This document shows, one piece after another, positions 4,632 to 7,657 of a stretch of DNA of 7,657 nt; position 1 is the stretch's first letter, and each line of letters begins with the position of its first letter. The notes beneath the pieces were generated by a model, which did no database searches, was not told the DNA's origin, and saw only the letters and a program-made list of their open reading frames with translations. The stretch spans positions 1 to 7,657 of the forward strand of contig JAAWLY010000104.1 in the NCBI GenBank assembly GCA_022798155.1, given 5' to 3'. The position numbers and the translations under genes were made by a program. Source of the stretch: Lawsonibacter sp. (GTDB lineage: Bacteria > Bacillota > Clostridia > Oscillospirales > Oscillospiraceae).

Positions 4632-5690
4632 ATGCTGGACAAGCTGAACGCCGTCGAGGCGAAATACAGCCAGATCGAGGCCCGTCTGGGGGCTTCGGAG
4701 ACATACAACGACCCGGAGCTGGTGGCCCGGCTGAACAAGGAACAGGCGGAGCTCCAGCCCTTGGTGGACGCCTTCCGGGAGTACCGGAGGACGCTGGACG
4801 CCAAGGCCCAGGCGGAGGAGATGATGTCCGACCCGGAGCTGAAAGAGCTGGCCCAGGAGGAGTATCAGGCGGCGCTGGAAGCGCTGCCCCGGCTGGAAAA
4901 GGAGCTGCAAATCCTGCTCCTGCCCCGGGACCCCAACGACGGCAAGAACGTCATCGTGGAGATACGCGCCGGGGTGGGCGGGGAGGAGGCGGCCCTGTTT
5001 GCCCACTCCCTGTTTCGGATGTACTCTATGTATGCCGAGTCCAAGCGGTGGCATATTGAGGTGGACTCCGCCAGCGAGACCGAGCTGGGCGGCATAAAGG
5101 AGATTGTCTTTACAGTAGAGGGGGACGGGGCCTGGTCCCGGTTCAAATTTGAGAGCGGGGTTCACCGGGTCCAGCGGGTGCCGGAAACCGAGTCCGGCGG
5201 CCGGGTCCACACCTCCACTGTGACGGTGGCCGTCCTGCCTGAGATGGAGACGGCGGATGTCCAGATCAACCCGGCGGACATCGAGATGCAGGTGTTCCGC
5301 TCTTCCGGGGCGGGGGGCCAGCACGTGAACAAGACATCCTCCGCCGTCCGGCTGATCCACCGGCCTACCGGAACGGTGGTGGAGTGTCAGCAGGAGCGCA
5401 GCCAGTTCCAGAACCGGGACAAGGCCATGCGGCTGCTGGCCTCCCGGCTGTATGAGGCGGAGCAGGAGAAAATTTCCAGCGAGTATACCGAGAAGCGGCG
5501 CAGTCAGGTGGGCTCCGGGATGCGCAACGAGCGTATCCGTACCTACAATTTCCCCCAGGGCCGGGTTACCGACCACCGCATCGGCCTGACGCTGTACAAA
5601 ATCGACCAGGTGATGGACGGGGCGCTGGATGAGATTATCGACGCCCTGGCCGCCGACCACCAGGCGGATCTGCTGAAGGAGCAGAATTAG
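4632..5690 (+). CDS. prfA: Peptide chain release factor 1 (RF1)
   Basis: A 352-aa class I release factor that reads UAA and UAG in the ribosomal A site and triggers peptidyl-tRNA hydrolysis. The stop-codon tripeptide is the PxT form Pro184-Glu185-Thr186 (within RVPETESGGR), which marks RF1 and not RF2 (SPF). The catalytic GGQ is at 228-230 in SSGAGGQHVNKTSSAVR. The N-terminal helical domain and the C-terminal VTDHRIGLTLYKID motif are complete. AAGGAGG (4618-4624) with a 7-nt spacer fixes ATG 4632. RF1 is normally 350-360 residues, so the length is right. No separate promoter is apparent between the XRE gene and prfA. The methylase gene prmC, often next to prfA, is not in the window. Stop usage nearby is mixed TAG/TGA/TAA. 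Confidence 0.97.
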   Translation: MLDKLNAVEAKYSQIEARLGASETYNDPELVARLNKEQAELQPLVDAFREYRRTLDAKAQAEEMMSDPELKELAQEEYQAALEALPRLEKELQILLLPRDPNDGKNVIVEIRAGVGGEEAALFAHSLFRMYSMYAESKRWHIEVDSASETELGGIKEIVFTVEGDGAWSRFKFESGVHRVQRVPETESGGRVHTSTVTVAVLPEMETADVQINPADIEMQVFRSSGAGGQHVNKTSSAVRLIHRPTGTVVECQQERSQFQNRDKAMRLLASRLYEAEQEKISSEYTEKRRSQVGSGMRNERIRTYNFPQGRVTDHRIGLTLYKIDQVMDGALDEIIDALAADHQADLLKEQN

Positions 5691-5709
5691 AATGAAAGGA
5701 GTTTTTACC

Positions 5710-5967
5710 ATGGAAATGTATATCCACTACAAGTCCCTCCCCCAGGGAAAGACCCTGACTGACGTGGTGGGGGAGCTGAACGAGGTGCTGGAGGACGTGG
5801 GCTCTGTCTGCGGCGGCGAAGCCGGGCGCATCGACCTGGACCTGGAGGATGAGCGGGCCAACCCCAAGCATGCTCAGGTGGCGGTGAAGGCCTACCTCCA
5901 GCGGGCGGAGTTCCCCCGGGACACCACTGTAGAGATTGGCTGTATGGAGATTGGAATTTACGAATGA
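5710..5967 (+). CDS. Unknown 85-aa protein
   Basis: I do not recognise this protein. It has 85 residues, is acidic and cytoplasmic-looking, with no signal peptide or membrane helix. Predicted strands at the N-terminus (EMYIHY), the middle (RIDLDLEDE) and the C-terminus (TVEIGCMEIGIYE), with helices around residues 17-30 and 50-63, suggest a small alpha/beta fold. Cysteines are near residues 34 and 78. ATG 5710 is preferred because AAAGGAG (5695-5701) sits 8 nt upstream. The in-frame ATG at 5692 overlaps that site and has none of its own. It follows prfA by 19 bp and is probably co-transcribed with it. Codon use matches the neighbouring genes, which supports a resident gene rather than an insertion. 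Confidence 0.75.
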   Translation: MEMYIHYKSLPQGKTLTDVVGELNEVLEDVGSVCGGEAGRIDLDLEDERANPKHAQVAVKAYLQRAEFPRDTTVEIGCMEIGIYE

Positions 5968-5971
5968 TTTG

Positions 5972-6002
5972 TGCAGGGCGGGATGACCCGGTTCGTCCTG
6001 CA
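5972..6002 (+). other. Intergenic hairpin
   Basis: TGCAGGGCG (5972-5980) pairs with CGTCCTGCA (5994-6002), a 9-bp stem with one G-T pair and a 13-nt loop. It ends just before the AAGGGGA ribosome site of the next gene and has no T-run. It may be an RNA processing or attenuation element; the function is unknown. Confidence 0.4.
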
Positions 6003-6016
6003 TAAGGGGAGTTTCT

Positions 6017-6670
6017 ATGTATAAAAATGTCATTTTTGATTTGGACGGCACCCTTCTCAACACCCTGGAGGACCTGGCTGACGCTACCAACTGGGTATGC
6101 GCCCAACACGGCTGGCCTGCCCACCAGGTGGAGGAGTACAAATATTTCGTAGGCAACGGCGCGCCCAAGCTGCTGGAGCGGGTGGTTCCGGCGGGGGTGC
6201 CCATCACCGACGAGCTGCGCCGGGTGACTTTGGAGGAGTTTACCCGGCGGTACAACGGCCATAAATCCGACAAAACCACCGCCTATCCCGGCGTCCCAGA
6301 GGTGATCCGGCGGCTGAAACAGGCCGGGGTGACCTTGGCGGTGCTGTCCAACAAGCCCCACGAGGCCGCCAGGCCGGTGGTGGAGCGGTACTACCCCGGC
6401 CTGTTCCATAAGATCCAGGGGGCGCTGCCCGGCCTGCCTGTCAAGCCCGATCCCACCCTGCTCCATCGGCTGATGGAGCAGCTGGGAGCCACCCCGGCGG
6501 ACACCCTTTTCGTGGGGGACAGCAGTGTGGACATCCGTACCGCCAAAAACGGCGGTCTCACCAGCTGCGGCGTGCTTTGGGGCTTCCGCACCCGACAGGA
6601 GCTGGAGGCGGAGGGGGCGGACTACATCGTGGACAGCGCCCAGGCTTTGGTGGAGTTGATCCTGGGGTGA
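6017..6670 (+). CDS. HAD-family phosphatase (phosphoglycolate phosphatase-like)
   Basis: A 217-aa cytoplasmic HAD-superfamily hydrolase of the Gph/PGMB type with a helical C1 cap. Motif I FDLDGTLLNT gives nucleophile Asp8 and acid/base Asp10. Motif II is VLSNK (Ser111), motif III is Lys143 in VKPDP, and motif IV is GDSSVD (Asp168, Asp172), which bind Mg. The cap sits between about residues 15 and 80. WGFRT near the C-terminus is common in Gph-like proteins. Substrate cannot be read from sequence: phosphoglycolate, sugar phosphates or pyrophosphate are all possible. AAGGGG (6004-6009) supports ATG 6017. The stop overlaps the GTG start of the next gene, so the two are translationally coupled. 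Confidence 0.92.
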   Translation: MYKNVIFDLDGTLLNTLEDLADATNWVCAQHGWPAHQVEEYKYFVGNGAPKLLERVVPAGVPITDELRRVTLEEFTRRYNGHKSDKTTAYPGVPEVIRRLKQAGVTLAVLSNKPHEAARPVVERYYPGLFHKIQGALPGLPVKPDPTLLHRLMEQLGATPADTLFVGDSSVDIRTAKNGGLTSCGVLWGFRTRQELEAEGADYIVDSAQALVELILG

Positions 6671-6951
6671 AAAAATGGCTGTGCGGCGGGGCATATCTCC
6701 TCCTGTGGCTGTCTGCCGCCTGTACCGGCCTGCTGGCGCTGATCTGCGCCAGCAAGTGGTGGGAGCTGGGGCGCTATCTGGAAAAGTATGGGATAGAAGA
6801 AAACCTCTATGCGGAGGAGGACCACTTCCTATTGGGACTATTTGCGGGCTTTTTGCTGATTTTGTTTCTCGGTCTGCTGGCGGCGGCCCTGGGGTGGAGA
6901 AGGTCAAAAAAGTGGGTGAAACCGAAGGATGAAAACACAACTGCTGAATGA
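6667..6951 (+). CDS. Small two-helix membrane protein, unknown
   Basis: A 94-aa protein starting at GTG 6667, which overlaps the TGA of the HAD gene (GTGA). A basic start (MKKWLCGG) leads into helix 1 (about 5-28, AYLLLWLSAACTGLLALI). A short, mostly acidic loop (SKWWELGRYLEKYGIEENLYAEED) follows, then helix 2 (about 57-79, LLGLFAGFLLILFLGLLAAAL) and a basic tail (WRRSKKWVKPK). Positive charges at both ends suggest both termini inside and the loop outside. The Cys in helix 1 is not in a clear lipobox. I do not recognise the family. The in-frame ATG at 6577 lies inside the HAD gene and is rejected. The 3' end overlaps the tsaC start by 23 bases, so it belongs to the same transcript. Confidence 0.72.
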   Translation: MKKWLCGGAYLLLWLSAACTGLLALICASKWWELGRYLEKYGIEENLYAEEDHFLLGLFAGFLLILFLGLLAAALGWRRSKKWVKPKDENTTAE

Positions 6952-7657
6952 AACCCAGCTTTCACAGGCCGCGGAGATTATCCGCGGCGGCGGTCTGCTT
7001 GGCATCCCCACCGAGACGGTATACGGTCTGGGGGCAGATGGTCTGAACCCGATTGCGGTCGGGAGCATCTTCCAGGCCAAGGGCCGGCCCCAGGACAACC
7101 CGTTAATTCTCCATGTCTGGAGCGCCGATTGGCTGGAGCGGTACTGCGAGGGCATCCCGGACACGGCCTACCAACTGGCGGAGCGCTTCTGGCCGGGACC
7201 GCTGACCATAATCCTCAAATGTAAAAAGCGCACCCCCCAGGAGCTGGAGGAGCTGAAAAACGGCCCGGTGTGTTCCTATACCCATTTCGGCCCCCGGATA
7301 ATCCCCGACATGGTCACCGCCGGGCTGGACACGGTGGGGATGCGCTGTCCCGCCCATCCCCTGTGTCGGGAGGTCATCCGGCTGGGGGGAGTACCCATCG
7401 CCGCCCCCTCTGGGAACACCTCGGGCCGGCCCAGCCCCACCACCGCCCGGCATATGCTGGAGGATATGGAGGGCAAAATTCCCGCTATCCTGGACGGAGG
7501 CCCCTGTACGGTGGGGGTGGAATCCACCATCATCGACCTGACGTGCACGCCGCTCCGGCTGCTGCGTCCCGGCGGGGTTACCCTGGAACAGCTCCGGGAG
7601 GTGCTGGGGGAGGTGGCGGTGGACCCCGCCGTCACCCGGCAGATGGGGGAGGGGGAG
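6929..7657 (+). CDS. tsaC: L-threonylcarbamoyladenylate synthase (TsaC/Sua5/YwlC), 3' truncated
   Basis: The enzyme makes threonylcarbamoyl-AMP from Thr, bicarbonate and ATP for t6A37 modification of ANN-decoding tRNAs. The frame is open from ATG 6929 to the window end (243 codons, no stop). YrdC-domain marks are PTETVYGLGADG (28-39), KGRPQDNPL (51-59, the Lys-x-Arg pocket), FWPGPLTIIL, VTAGLDTVGMR, APSGNTSGRPSPT (159-171) and GVESTIIDL. The reading frame continues past the YrdC core (LLRPGGVT), which fits the two-domain Sua5/YwlC form of about 350 residues. Compared with YwlC as I remember it, about 20 extra residues lie between LTIIL and VTAGL (TPQELEELKNG-VCSYTHFGPR). The start overlaps the upstream gene by 23 bases and lacks a good Shine-Dalgarno site, so translational coupling is likely. 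Confidence 0.93.
   Translation, partial: MKTQLLNETQLSQAAEIIRGGGLLGIPTETVYGLGADGLNPIAVGSIFQAKGRPQDNPLILHVWSADWLERYCEGIPDTAYQLAERFWPGPLTIILKCKKRTPQELEELKNGPVCSYTHFGPRIIPDMVTAGLDTVGMRCPAHPLCREVIRLGGVPIAAPSGNTSGRPSPTTARHMLEDMEGKIPAILDGGPCTVGVESTIIDLTCTPLRLLRPGGVTLEQLREVLGEVAVDPAVTRQMGEGE

Noticed and set aside
5692..5709. ATG 5692 as the start of the 85-aa protein
   Set aside because: It overlaps the AAAGGAG site that serves ATG 5710 and has no site of its own.
4575..5711. 378-codon antisense open frame over prfA
   Set aside because: Shadow of prfA. There is no recognisable domain and the composition is what the reverse of RF1 codons gives.
5705..6940. 411-codon antisense open frame over the HAD and small genes
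   Set aside because: It crosses several real plus-strand genes and is Pro/Gly/Arg-rich with no family marks.

Overview
The window is a GC-rich stretch of bacterial chromosome that fits the Clostridia, most likely Oscillospiraceae (Flavonifractor / Pseudoflavonifractor / Oscillibacter-like). The reasons are the gene mix (MurF, ABC-F ATPase, RF1, TsaC/Sua5), strong GGAGG ribosome binding sites, high-GC codon use, and the CTCCCTC / CCCCCTT hairpin repeats that I associate with that family. The taxonomic call is inference.

Layout: (1) 1-399, the 3' end of murF. (2) About 402-1434, cassette A. It holds a small antisense gene broken by a one-base frameshift, a divergent promoter with two inverted-repeat operators, two tandem XRE-type HTH genes of 69 codons each, a half hairpin repeat, and a MITE-like element of about 130 bp. 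(3) 1461-4003, a two-gene unit with overlapping ends: a two-domain ABC-F ATPase and a membrane-anchored YdcF/SanA (DUF218) protein. (4) About 4000-4612, cassette B. It has the same plan as cassette A, with an intact 83-aa antisense gene, a divergent promoter with two operators, one XRE gene and a hairpin tail. (5) 4632-7657, a same-strand run of prfA (RF1), an unknown 85-aa protein, a HAD phosphatase, a 94-aa two-helix membrane protein, and tsaC/sua5, which runs off the window.

The conserved genes serve cell-wall precursor synthesis (murF), ribosome function and translation termination (ABC-F, prfA), tRNA t6A modification (tsaC) and small-molecule phosphatase housekeeping. The unusual part is the pair of homologous regulatory cassettes wedged between these blocks. 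Both place their XRE promoter in the same geometry: a -35 TTGCG(A/T), a 17-bp spacer, a good -10, one operator starting inside the -35 and a second just after the -10. The half-sites differ: CGAA-N6-TTCG in cassette A and CGTC-N6-GACG in cassette B. This looks like one duplicated autoregulatory module whose DNA specificity has diverged. I see no separate strong promoter for the ABC-F gene or prfA, so the XRE promoters may also feed these housekeeping units.
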